A stretch of DNA of 64,000 bases from Deltaproteobacteria bacterium (GTDB lineage: Bacteria > Myxococcota_A > Polyangia > Nannocystales > Nannocystaceae). Made by a program: the position numbers and the translations under genes. This document shows positions 54,018 to 61,893 of this stretch, piece after piece. The stretch is from positions 2,089,501-2,153,500 of the forward strand of contig JADJEE010000012.1 of the NCBI GenBank assembly GCA_016709225.1, given 5' to 3'. Position 1 is the stretch's first letter, and every line of letters begins with the position of its first letter. The notes beneath the pieces were generated by a model. The model searched no databases and was not told the origin of the DNA. It saw only the letters and a program-made list of their open reading frames with translations.

Positions 54018-55312
54018 GGATCCCTCACGAGTCGAATGCCCGAGAACTGCCAGCGTGCAGCCGGGTCGAAGAAGTTGCGGTACGTCGGGCGGACGTGCGA
54101 GCCCGGTGTGACACAAGATCCACCACGCAGCACGAACTGGTTGCACATGAATTTTCCGTTGTACTCGCCGAGTGCACCGGCGGGCGCGCGGTATCCGGGG
54201 TAGCCCCCATACGCGCTGGCAGTCCACTCCCAGGCATCGCCGAACAGCTGGGCGGGAAGCGAGGTCGCGGTGTCGCAATCCGTCACGGGGCACGGATGCA
54301 ACCCGCCCACCTCGACGAAGTTACCGACCATCGGAGCGCCCGCCGCGATCGACTCCCACTCCTGCTCGGTCGGCAGGCGTGCGTCGGCCCAGCGTGCATA
54401 GGCATCGGCCTCGAAGTAGCTGACGTGGGTCACCGGCGCCGCGAGCTCGAGCGGGCGCTGGCCGGCGAGCGTGAACTCCTCGAAGCCATCACCGGTCGCG
54501 CGCCAGTACGCGGGCGCGTCCCAGCCGTGCGTCATCACGGTGTCGTAGCCGATCGACAGCCACAGCTCGGGCCGGCGATAGCCGCCGTCCTCGACGAATG
54601 CGAGGAACTCGCCGTTGGTCACCAGCCGCGAGGCCAGCGCGAACGGCTGCAAGAACGCGCGGTGACGCGGGCCCTCGTTGTCGAAGGCGAAGCCGCGGCC
54701 GTCATGGCCGATCTCGACCACGCCGCCGTCGTCGGGCAGCCATCGCAGCGGTGTCGTCGCGACCGCTGGCCGCGTCGGCTGTTCGCGGTACACCGGCGCG
54801 ATCTGGTTGCACGCGAACGCATGCAGCAGATCGGTGAGGATCAGCTCCTGATGCTGCTGCTCGTGGTGCAGCCCCAGCTCCACGATCGCGAGCACTGCAG
54901 GCGGCAACGTGCCGGCCGCGAGCGCCCGATCGATCGCGTCGTCGACGTGGGCGCGGAACGCCAGCACATCGGTGAGACCCGGACGCGAGAGCACGCCGCG
55001 GGACGGCCGCGGATGGGCCGGACCGACCGACACGTAGTAGGAATTGAACAGCGCGGCGTAGCGTTCATCGAGCGGTCGGTAGCGCGGCACGTGGGGCCGC
55101 AGCACGAAGGTCTCGAAGAACCACGCGGTATGGGCGAGGTGCCACTTCACCGGGCTGGCGTCCGGCATCGACTGGATCTGCATGTCCTCGGGCGACAGAC
55201 CTGCGGTCAGCGCCGAGGTGGCCGAGCGCACCGCTTGGTAGCTCGCGCGGGGATCGTCGGCGAAGGCCTGCGTGAGCGCGCGAGGAGGCGGCACGTGGGA
55301 CGCATTCGTCAT
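54014..55312 (-). CDS. egtB: Hercynine oxygenase / sulfoxide synthase
   Basis: A 432-residue non-haem iron enzyme that joins hercynine to a thiol with oxygen. The N-terminal DinB-like domain carries the iron ligands in KWHLAHTAWF (near residue 57) and ELGLHHEQQHQELILTDLLH (near residue 145). The C-terminal FGE-sulfatase domain has VEIGHDGRGFAFDNEGPRHR (near 200), GYPGYRAPAG and QFVLRGGSC (near 395). This is the EgtB layout. The thiol donor (gamma-glutamylcysteine or cysteine) is not certain from motifs; absence of egtA and egtC here leaves either open. It starts with ATG, with no strong SD, and is followed directly by egtD. Confidence 0.95.
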   Translation of the reverse strand: MTNASHVPPPRALTQAFADDPRASYQAVRSATSALTAGLSPEDMQIQSMPDASPVKWHLAHTAWFFETFVLRPHVPRYRPLDERYAALFNSYYVSVGPAHPRPSRGVLSRPGLTDVLAFRAHVDDAIDRALAAGTLPPAVLAIVELGLHHEQQHQELILTDLLHAFACNQIAPVYREQPTRPAVATTPLRWLPDDGGVVEIGHDGRGFAFDNEGPRHRAFLQPFALASRLVTNGEFLAFVEDGGYRRPELWLSIGYDTVMTHGWDAPAYWRATGDGFEEFTLAGQRPLELAAPVTHVSYFEADAYARWADARLPTEQEWESIAAGAPMVGNFVEVGGLHPCPVTDCDTATSLPAQLFGDAWEWTASAYGGYPGYRAPAGALGEYNGKFMCNQFVLRGGSCVTPGSHVRPTYRNFFDPAARWQFSGIRLVRDP

Positions 55313-55441
55313 CGGGGCCCGCGAGGTTACCGACCGCAGTCGAAAGCCGGCGCAGCAATCGACCCCGCGAACACGAGCACGCTCACGGCGAGCGGTGCGA
55401 TCCTGCCCTCGGCGCGATCACGGTTACACGCGTGCAACACC

Positions 55442-56410
55442 ATGGCGGTGGACGTGGCGCGATCATCGACGCTCGTCGGCGTGCTCGTGCTCGCAGCCTG
55501 CGTGCCGCTCGTGGACGGCACGGTCGCGCAGTCCGAGCCGCAGAGCACGGGTGAGCTCGGCGGCGACGCGCTCGACCCCTCGGCCACGAACGCCGAGTCC
55601 GGCGCCACCACGCCGCCCGATGCCAGCACTGGCGATGGCACCGACGGCGCCGGCACCACCAGGGGCTCCGACGCCGAGGGCAGCACGGGCGTGCACGCCA
55701 CCGACGGCTCCGACGGCAGCAATGACAGCAGCGGCAGCAACGGCGAGACGAGCGACCCCGACGGGTCGTCGTCGACCACCGCGTCGCCGCCCGCCGAGCT
55801 CGCGCACTATCGCATTCGCATCGACAACACATGGTCGGAGCGCACCCACCCCGGCACGGATCCCAGCTTGGTGCCCGAGTACGCGCACTTCTCGTGGCTC
55901 GGCGGCGCGACCCACGACGACGGCGCGGATTTCTGGGAGCTCGGTGCGCTCGCGAGCCCGGGCATGGTCCAGATGGCCGAGAGCGGCCTGACGCTGGTGT
56001 TGATGGACGAGGTCCAGGCTGCGATCGACGGCGGCCATGCCGACGCCGCACTCAGCTGGCAGCAGTGGTTTTGTCCGCCCGCGACCGACGTGCCCGGCTG
56101 CGGCGAGCCCGAGGTCGAGATCGACGTCACGCAGGCCTTCTCCCGCGTGACGCTGGTGAGCATGCTGGGACCGAGCCCCGATCTGTTCATCGGTGTCGAC
56201 GGCCTGTCGCTGTTCGTCGACGGCGCGTGGGTGCAGACCCTCGTCGTCGACCTGCACCCCTACGACGGCGGCACCCGGAGCGACCACGACTTCACGATGG
56301 ATGGCGCGCTGCAGCTGCCACCGCTGCCGATCAGCGTCATCGCGTCGACCGACGACCACATCCTGGGCCCCGGCTCGCTCGGCACGATGACGTTCGAACG
56401 GCTGTGGTGA
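55442..56410 (+). CDS. Spondin-domain lipoprotein
   Basis: A 322-residue predicted lipoprotein (MAVDVARSSTLVGVLVLAAC). A linker of about 95 residues rich in Ser/Gly/Asp/Thr separates the anchor from a spondin_N domain (about 120-320): HYRIRIDNTWSERTHPGTDP, FSWLGGATHDDGADFWELGA, VTLVSMLGPSPDLFIGVDGL and VVDLHPYDGGTRSD. Spondin N domains in animals bind matrix proteins; bacterial versions occur as secreted or surface proteins with unknown ligands. Calcium binding is possible through the acidic residues. The gene is divergent from egtB, with 129 bp between starts. Confidence 0.82.
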   Translation: MAVDVARSSTLVGVLVLAACVPLVDGTVAQSEPQSTGELGGDALDPSATNAESGATTPPDASTGDGTDGAGTTRGSDAEGSTGVHATDGSDGSNDSSGSNGETSDPDGSSSTTASPPAELAHYRIRIDNTWSERTHPGTDPSLVPEYAHFSWLGGATHDDGADFWELGALASPGMVQMAESGLTLVLMDEVQAAIDGGHADAALSWQQWFCPPATDVPGCGEPEVEIDVTQAFSRVTLVSMLGPSPDLFIGVDGLSLFVDGAWVQTLVVDLHPYDGGTRSDHDFTMDGALQLPPLPISVIASTDDHILGPGSLGTMTFERLW

Positions 56411-56533
56411 TGGCCCCCGCACGCGGGGATGGTTTCGAGCGGGCGCCGGCGGCACATCGTTTGGGTCGATCGCGGGATTTCTCGACCTCGACGGGGGCAA
56501 CGACGCGTCGTCGGTGATACACCTCGGCCCACG

Positions 56534-58219
56534 ATGGGGGGTTCGAGCAAGCTTCGCCGCACACTCGCAACGCATCGCTCGCAGGGCCGTGGGTCCACGC
56601 GCGGGTTCTCGCCGTGGCGCACGATGTCGATGGCGTTCGCGTTCGCGTTCGCGCTCGCTGGCCACGCCCATGCGGGCCCCGCGACCCCGGCGACCCCGTC
56701 CGAGAAGGCGGAGCAGGAGCCGATCGCCGCGCCCGACTCGCCGCAGGCGGTCGTCGACGCGTTCCTCGAGCTGGGCGATCGCGGCGAGTTCGAGGAGGCT
56801 GCTGCCTATGTCGATCTCGGGCGTGGCGACGCAGCTCAGGGCCCCGAGCTCGCGCGACGGCTGCACGCGGTGCTGTCGCGGTCCGCCTCGATCAACCCCG
56901 AGCTGCTGTCGGGCAAGCCCGAGGGCGATGTTGCCGACGGCCTGCCGCGCACGGTCGAGCGCATCGGGGAGATCGTCCCCGAGGGCGGCGACGAGGCCGA
57001 GGCGGTCGACGTGCTGCTGCAGCGTCGCAGCCGCGGGACCCCACGCTGGGTGTTCTCGCGCAAGACCGTGCAGAACGTCGATGCGTGGTACGAGTCGCTG
57101 CACGATCGCTGGCTGATCGACAACTTGCCCGAGCCGCTGCTGCGCACCGGCTGGGGCGGCCTCGCGTACTGGCAGTGGCTCGCGCTGCCGGGCTGGCTCG
57201 CGTTGGCGTGGTTCGCCGGCTGGGCGCTGGGCCGCATCACGCGACGCATGGTCGGACCGCTGGTCGCGCGCACGCGGACCGAGGCCGACGACATGCTGCT
57301 ACGGCGGTTCTCTGGCCCGCTCACGCTGCTGTGGACGCTGGCGGTGTGCCGCGTGACGCTGCCGCTGCTGTCGCTGCTGCCGCGCCCGGAGGCGCTGATG
57401 CACGAGATCTTCGGCGCGGTGCTGGTGCTGCTGGTGTTCTGGGGGGCGCTGCGCGCGGTCGATCTCCTCGCCGACATGGTCAACCGCTCCAGCTGGGCCG
57501 CGGCGCGCAGCGGCACCAAGGCCCTGCTGCCGCTGGCCTCTCGCATCGTCAAGGTCGTGGTCGGTGCGCTCGCGATCGTCGCGGTGTTCGCCAAGCTCGA
57601 CTACCCCATCGCGAGCCTGCTCGCGGGCCTCGGCATCGGCGGTCTCGCGGTCGCTCTGGCCGCGCAGAAGAGCTTCGAGAACCTCATCGGTGCGTTCGCG
57701 ATCGGGGCCGATCAGCCCTTCCGCGAGGGCGACTTCGTGCGGGTCGAGGACTTCGTCGGCACCGTCGAGGCCATCGGCCTGCGATCGACCCGGTTTCGCA
57801 CCCTCGATCGTACCGTCATCACGATCCCCAACGGCAAGCTCGCCGACATGCGACTCGAGACCTTGGCTGCCCGCGATCGCCTGCGCCTGGCGTGCACGCT
57901 CGGCCTCACCTACGGCACCACCGAGGCGCAGATCCGCGAGATGCTCGAGGGCCTGCGCACGATCCTCGCCGAGCACCCCAAGACGTGGAAGGACAACATC
58001 ATGGTCCGCTTCGTCGGCTTCGGCGCCTCGTCGCTCGACCTCGAGATCATGGTGTGGTTCGCGACCTCGGACTGGAACGAGTTCGTCGCGCTGCGCGAGG
58101 ACGTGCTGCTGGCGTTCATGGGCGTGGTCGAGCGCGCGGGCAGCTCGTTCGCGTTCCCGACCCGCACGGTGCACCTCGTGCACGATGCCGTGGGCGAGCG
58201 ACCCGCCGGCCCGGGCTGA
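56534..58219 (+). CDS. MscS-family mechanosensitive channel
   Basis: A 561-residue channel. From ATG 56534, a signal peptide (WRTMSMAFAFAFALAGHAHA) exports a helical region (about residues 55-200). Several transmembrane helices follow (about 210-360). The pore helix and beta domain are the MscS signature LLAGLGIGGLAVALAAQKSF, ENLIGAFAIGADQPFREGDF, then VEDFVGTVEAIGLRSTRFRT. A C-terminal alpha/beta cap (LGLTYGTTEAQIREMLEG ... FGASSLDLEIMVWF) ends it. It should release solutes at low osmolarity. An ATG at 56624 gives a shorter signal peptide with no positive charge, so I prefer 56534. Confidence 0.9.
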   Translation: MGGSSKLRRTLATHRSQGRGSTRGFSPWRTMSMAFAFAFALAGHAHAGPATPATPSEKAEQEPIAAPDSPQAVVDAFLELGDRGEFEEAAAYVDLGRGDAAQGPELARRLHAVLSRSASINPELLSGKPEGDVADGLPRTVERIGEIVPEGGDEAEAVDVLLQRRSRGTPRWVFSRKTVQNVDAWYESLHDRWLIDNLPEPLLRTGWGGLAYWQWLALPGWLALAWFAGWALGRITRRMVGPLVARTRTEADDMLLRRFSGPLTLLWTLAVCRVTLPLLSLLPRPEALMHEIFGAVLVLLVFWGALRAVDLLADMVNRSSWAAARSGTKALLPLASRIVKVVVGALAIVAVFAKLDYPIASLLAGLGIGGLAVALAAQKSFENLIGAFAIGADQPFREGDFVRVEDFVGTVEAIGLRSTRFRTLDRTVITIPNGKLADMRLETLAARDRLRLACTLGLTYGTTEAQIREMLEGLRTILAEHPKTWKDNIMVRFVGFGASSLDLEIMVWFATSDWNEFVALREDVLLAFMGVVERAGSSFAFPTRTVHLVHDAVGERPAGPG

Positions 58220-58431
58220 CGACGACCCTCGCGGACGGCACGGACCGGCGGGCCCGGCTCGGGCACGGTTCTCCCGCTGGGTCACGTAGCCAGCGCTCAC
58301 GTCGGTCGCGGAGTCGACGATGCGTCAGCCGGTCATGTCCGTGCGATGCATCGACGCGAAGGGTGCAACGAAGCGCCATCGCGAGCCGACCCGGGTTGCC
58401 GCAGCGGGACGACCCGCGCGGAGGATCCGTG

Positions 58432-58716
58432 ATGAAGACGCGAGAGTGGTTGCTTGGAGGTCTGTTGGTCGTGCTCGGTGCGTGCGCGAGCGCGGGCGCG
58501 GAGGACAAGGTCCGGCATCAGGCGGGCTACGATCTACAATGTGAAGAGGCGAGCATCGAGCTCACCAAGATCAGCGACGATCACAAGTTCATGGGCGTGA
58601 AGAACGCCACGTGGGGTGCACGCGGCTGTGAGCGGCAGGCGTCGTACAAGACGTCGTGTGGGCTCGGCTCGTGTACCGTGCTCACGCAGTCGCAGGCCGC
58701 CGACATCGCCCACTGA
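58432..58716 (+). CDS. Small lipoprotein of unknown function
   Basis: A 94-residue predicted lipoprotein (MKTREWLLGGLLVVLGACAS). GGAGG lies seven bases before the ATG, a good ribosome binding site. The mature part has four Cys (QCEEAS; RGCERQ; SCGLGSC) likely paired as disulfides. No family is recognised; myxobacterial genomes contain many such short lipoproteins. Confidence 0.65.
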   Translation: MKTREWLLGGLLVVLGACASAGAEDKVRHQAGYDLQCEEASIELTKISDDHKFMGVKNATWGARGCERQASYKTSCGLGSCTVLTQSQAADIAH

Positions 58717-58770
58717 CCAATCACGGTGGGACGCCGGCAGCGCGCGGCCCACTTTGCATCGACGGCGCCG

Positions 58771-59715
58771 CTACGACAGCGCGAGCATGCGGTCGATCGG
58801 CGCCTTGGCGGCCTCGCGCAGCGCGACCGGCATGTCGAGCTCGGGCGACATGTCACGCAGGCACACGTAGAGCTTCTCGAGCGTGTTGAGCCGCATGAAG
58901 GGGCACTCGTTGCACGCGCACTGGGCCTGCGGCGGCGCGGGCACGAAGGTCTTGTGCGGGGCCTGCTTGGTCATCTGTGTGAGGATGCCGGCCTCGGTCA
59001 CGACGATGAATGTGGCGTGCGGCGAGTTCACGGCGTACTCGAGCAGCCTCGTGGTCGAGCCGATGAAGTCGGCCATCGCCAGCACCTGCGGCTCGCACTC
59101 GGGGTGCGCGATGACCTGGGCGGTCGGGTGCTCGGCCTTGAGCGCGATCAGCTTTCGCTCGCTGAAGGTCTCGTGCACGATGCACGAGCCCGGCCACAGG
59201 ATCATCTCGCGGCCGGTCTGCTGCATGAGCCAGCGGCCGAGGTTGCGGTCGGGTGCGAACAGGATCGGTGTGCCCTCGGGCACCGAGTTCACCACCTTCA
59301 CTGCGTTCGACGAGGTGCAGATGATGTCGCTGGCGGCCTTCACCTCGGCGGTGCAGTTGATGTAGCTGATGGCGACCGCACCCGGGTGGCGCTCGCGCCA
59401 GGCCTTGAACCGATCGCCGGGGCAGCCGCTGGCGAGCGAGCAACCCGCGTCGAGGTCGGGCAAGAGCACCGTCCGCGTGGGATTGAGGATCTTCGCGGTC
59501 TCGGCCATGAAGTGGACGCCGCAGAACACGATGACGTCGGCGGTGGTGTCGCGCGCGGCCTGGGCCAGCTGCAGCGAGTCGCCGATGAAGTCCGCCAAGC
59601 CCTGGATCTCGCTCTCCTGGTAGTAGTGCGCGAGGATCACCGCGTTGCGCTCCCGCTTGAGGCGCAGGATCTCGTCCTCGAGATCGAGCCGTGGATCGAC
59701 GTAGGGCTGTTCCAT
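58771..59715 (-). CDS. nadA: Quinolinate synthase
   Basis: A 314-residue cytoplasmic 4Fe-4S enzyme making quinolinate, the pyridine precursor of NAD, from iminoaspartate and dihydroxyacetone phosphate. It contains AVILAHYYQESEIQGLADFI (N-terminal substrate loop), DVIVFCGVHFMAETAKIL, PDLDAGCSLASGC (first cluster Cys), VIAHPECEPQVLAM (second) and CNECPFMRLNTLEKL (third). Domain length is the usual. The ATG at 59715 gives a family-typical N-terminus; an ATG at 59754 would add 13 residues. The divergent TetR gene lies 315 bp away. nadB and nadC are not in the window. Confidence 0.95.
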   Translation of the reverse strand: MEQPYVDPRLDLEDEILRLKRERNAVILAHYYQESEIQGLADFIGDSLQLAQAARDTTADVIVFCGVHFMAETAKILNPTRTVLLPDLDAGCSLASGCPGDRFKAWRERHPGAVAISYINCTAEVKAASDIICTSSNAVKVVNSVPEGTPILFAPDRNLGRWLMQQTGREMILWPGSCIVHETFSERKLIALKAEHPTAQVIAHPECEPQVLAMADFIGSTTRLLEYAVNSPHATFIVVTEAGILTQMTKQAPHKTFVPAPPQAQCACNECPFMRLNTLEKLYVCLRDMSPELDMPVALREAAKAPIDRMLALS

Positions 59716-60030
59716 CTGCGCGGGCAGTGTACTACCCGCCGGGCACGCGGCCATGCGATCACACACGCGACGGCTCACCTCGTCGGGCGGTGGCGGGCGG
59801 GCGACTACGGATGCCCGTGGTTCAGCCGGCGCGGTGCCAGCGGCCGGTGACCCGACGCGCGACCGCAGCGCCCCGCTCGAAGGCCCGCGCGCACGGGAAC
59901 CGTCCGGTATCGGCGCACGAAACATCCGGTCGCTCACCTCCGTACCTCGTCACGCGGCACGAGCGCGACTTGACGGGCAGCGTCGCTACGCTAAGGATTG
60001 ACTGACCGTTCAACCAAAAACCCCCGCGCC
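59716..60030. other. 315-bp intergenic region between nadA and tetR
   Basis: Apart from the candidate promoter/operator at 59970-60013, it shows nothing gene-like. Promoters for both divergent genes are expected here. GC is lower close to the tetR start, where an A-rich patch (CCAAAAACCCC) occurs. Confidence 0.6.
59970..60013 (+). promoter_or_regulatory. Candidate promoter and TetR operator
   Basis: TTGACG at 59970 matches a -35 box; a weak -10 (TAAGGA) follows 16 bases on. At 59998-60013, TTGACTGACCGTTCAA has TTGA/TCAA arms and the TGACTGACCGTTCA core seen in many TetR-family operators. It sits just before the tetR start, so autorepression of tetR and the efflux genes is likely. Confidence 0.5.
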
Positions 60031-60675
60031 ATGCCCCGCTCCACCAAAGAGAACGCCGAGCTCCGTGAGGTGCGTCGCCGCCACATCCTCGATGCGGCGC
60101 TGCGCGTGTTCGCAGCCAAGGGCCTCGCACGCGCGAAGGTGGCCGACATCGCCCGTGAGGCGAACTTCAGCCACGGCCTGCTGTACCACTACTTCGCCGG
60201 CAAGGAGGCCGTGTTCGAGGCGCTGGTGGCCGAGGTCATGGAGCGCATCGACGCCGATCTGGCCCCCACCACCGAGCGGGCGATCGATCGCATCACGGCC
60301 TCGATCACGCGGCGCTGCGAGATGCTCGATGGGCCCGACCCGGTACGGGTCGTGATGCATGCGGTCTTCCAGGGCGAAGTCGGCACCCCCGAGCTCCGCG
60401 CGCGCCTGAGCAAGCACATGGTTCGCCTCCGTCGCCGCCTTCGCGACCTCATCGCGCGGGCGCAACGCGAAGGTGACATCGATCCGAACATCGACGCCGA
60501 CGAGATCGGCCGACTGCTGATGTTCCTCTTCCGCGGCCTGTCGATCGACGTGCCGCACCATCCGCTACCGCGCCCGGCCGCGGAGACCATTCTGCACCTG
60601 CTGGCCCCCGGCCGGCGCGGCGCCCCGCGCTGGGCCGCGCAAACCACGACTCGTTCACGGCGAACCGGAACATGA
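60031..60675 (+). CDS. TetR/AcrR-family transcriptional repressor
   Basis: A 214-residue regulator. The N-terminal helix-turn-helix is typical: RRRHILDAALRVFAAKGLAR, then VADIAREANFSHGLLYHYFA and GKEAVFEALVAEVMERID. The C-terminal ligand domain is variable and ends in a Pro/Arg-rich tail. Translation may begin at 60031 (ATG) or at the TTG at 59998, but the latter would lie in the operator. It overlaps the efflux adaptor gene by 4 bp (ATGA), so repressor and pump are one operon, and the pump is likely induced by its substrate. Confidence 0.9.
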   Translation: MPRSTKENAELREVRRRHILDAALRVFAAKGLARAKVADIAREANFSHGLLYHYFAGKEAVFEALVAEVMERIDADLAPTTERAIDRITASITRRCEMLDGPDPVRVVMHAVFQGEVGTPELRARLSKHMVRLRRRLRDLIARAQREGDIDPNIDADEIGRLLMFLFRGLSIDVPHHPLPRPAAETILHLLAPGRRGAPRWAAQTTTRSRRTGT

Positions 60676-61883
60676 CACGCACGTTCACCCTCGCGAGCGC
60701 AGCTCTGCTGACGACGCTCATCCTCCCGCTCGGCGGCTGCACCAAGGCGAAGACCGCCGAGGTGGTCCAGCGCGACGAGGCCGCGCCGGTCGACATCCAC
60801 GTCGCGGCGGTGCGCAAGATCATCCGCCCGGCCGAGCTCGTGCTCGACGGTACCCTGCTCGCCGACGAAGAGTCGCGTGTGACTTCGGTGGTCTCGGGCC
60901 GCGTGGTCGAGGTCTTCGTGGAGCGTGGCAGCCGGGTCGAGGCCGACGCGCCGCTCATCCGCCTGCGCGACGTCGACTACGAGCTCGCGGCCAAGGCCGC
61001 GCGGGACCAGCTCGCACAGGCGCGCGCGCGCCTCGGCATCAAGGCCAACGGCGGCGCCCCCTCGCCCGAGACCCTGCCCGACGTGCAGGCGGCCAAGGCC
61101 GAGGCCAAGCTGGCACAGAGCGAGCTCGAGCGCAGCGAGAAGCTCGTCACCAGCGGCGCGGTCTCGGCCAGCGATCTCGATCAGCTCCGCACGCGCGCGG
61201 CGTCGGCACAGGACCGCTACCAGAGCGCGCTGAACTCCGCGCGCGCGCAGGTCGCCGCGGTCTCCGCCGCCAAGACCTCGCTCGAGCAGGCGCAGACCCA
61301 GCGCGACGAGGCGCTGGTGCGAGCCCCGTTCGCGGGCGAGATCGCCGACCGCCTGGTCTCGGTCGGCGAGTACGTCTCGCCGCAGACCGCGTTGGTGCAC
61401 CTGGTCCGCGTGCAGCCGCTACGCATCGAGCTCGCGGTCCCGCAGCAGCACCTGCAGCAGGTACAGCCCGGTCAGAAGGTGACACTGCGCATCGACGCGA
61501 TCGCCGAGCGTACCTTCGAAGCCACCGTGCGCTACGTCAGTGCGTCGGTCGAGCGCAACACCCGTGCGCTCACCGTCGAGGCGGTGGTACCCAACGACGA
61601 CGGCGTGCTGCGCCCAGGCCTGTTCGCCACCGCACGGCTGCAGACCGGCGAGCGGCAGACCGTGAGCGAGCTGCCCGCCGAAGCGGTCCGTACCGCCGCG
61701 GGCGTGTCGCGGGTGTTCGTCGTCAACGGCAGCAGCATCACCGAGCGTGTGGTCTCGATCGCCGATCGCGTCGGCGACAAGATCATCATCGCCGAGGGCC
61801 TCGGCGAGGGCGAACGCGTGGCGATCGACGGCTTCGACAAGCTGGGCGATGGCGTCGCGGTGAACGTGCTGGACGCGGAGTAG
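60672..61883 (+). CDS. RND efflux periplasmic adaptor (membrane fusion protein)
   Basis: A 403-residue predicted lipoprotein (MTRTFTLASAALLTTLILPL then GGC). MFP parts in order: a lipoyl half (LLADEESRVTSVVSGRVVEV, ERGSRVEADAPLIRLRDVDY), a long alpha-hairpin with a coiled coil (about residues 105-225, AARDQLAQARARLGIKANG to AAVSAAKTSLEQAQTQRDEA), the second lipoyl half (LVRAPFAGEIADRLVSVGEY), a beta-barrel (LRIELAVPQQHLQQVQPGQK) and the C-terminal membrane-proximal domain (RVFVVNGSSITERVVSIADR). It links the inner-membrane RND pump to an outer-membrane channel; a TolC homologue is not in the window. The stop is ten bases before the RND start. Confidence 0.93.
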   Translation: MTRTFTLASAALLTTLILPLGGCTKAKTAEVVQRDEAAPVDIHVAAVRKIIRPAELVLDGTLLADEESRVTSVVSGRVVEVFVERGSRVEADAPLIRLRDVDYELAAKAARDQLAQARARLGIKANGGAPSPETLPDVQAAKAEAKLAQSELERSEKLVTSGAVSASDLDQLRTRAASAQDRYQSALNSARAQVAAVSAAKTSLEQAQTQRDEALVRAPFAGEIADRLVSVGEYVSPQTALVHLVRVQPLRIELAVPQQHLQQVQPGQKVTLRIDAIAERTFEATVRYVSASVERNTRALTVEAVVPNDDGVLRPGLFATARLQTGERQTVSELPAEAVRTAAGVSRVFVVNGSSITERVVSIADRVGDKIIIAEGLGEGERVAIDGFDKLGDGVAVNVLDAE

Positions 61884-61893
61884 GAACCGAATC

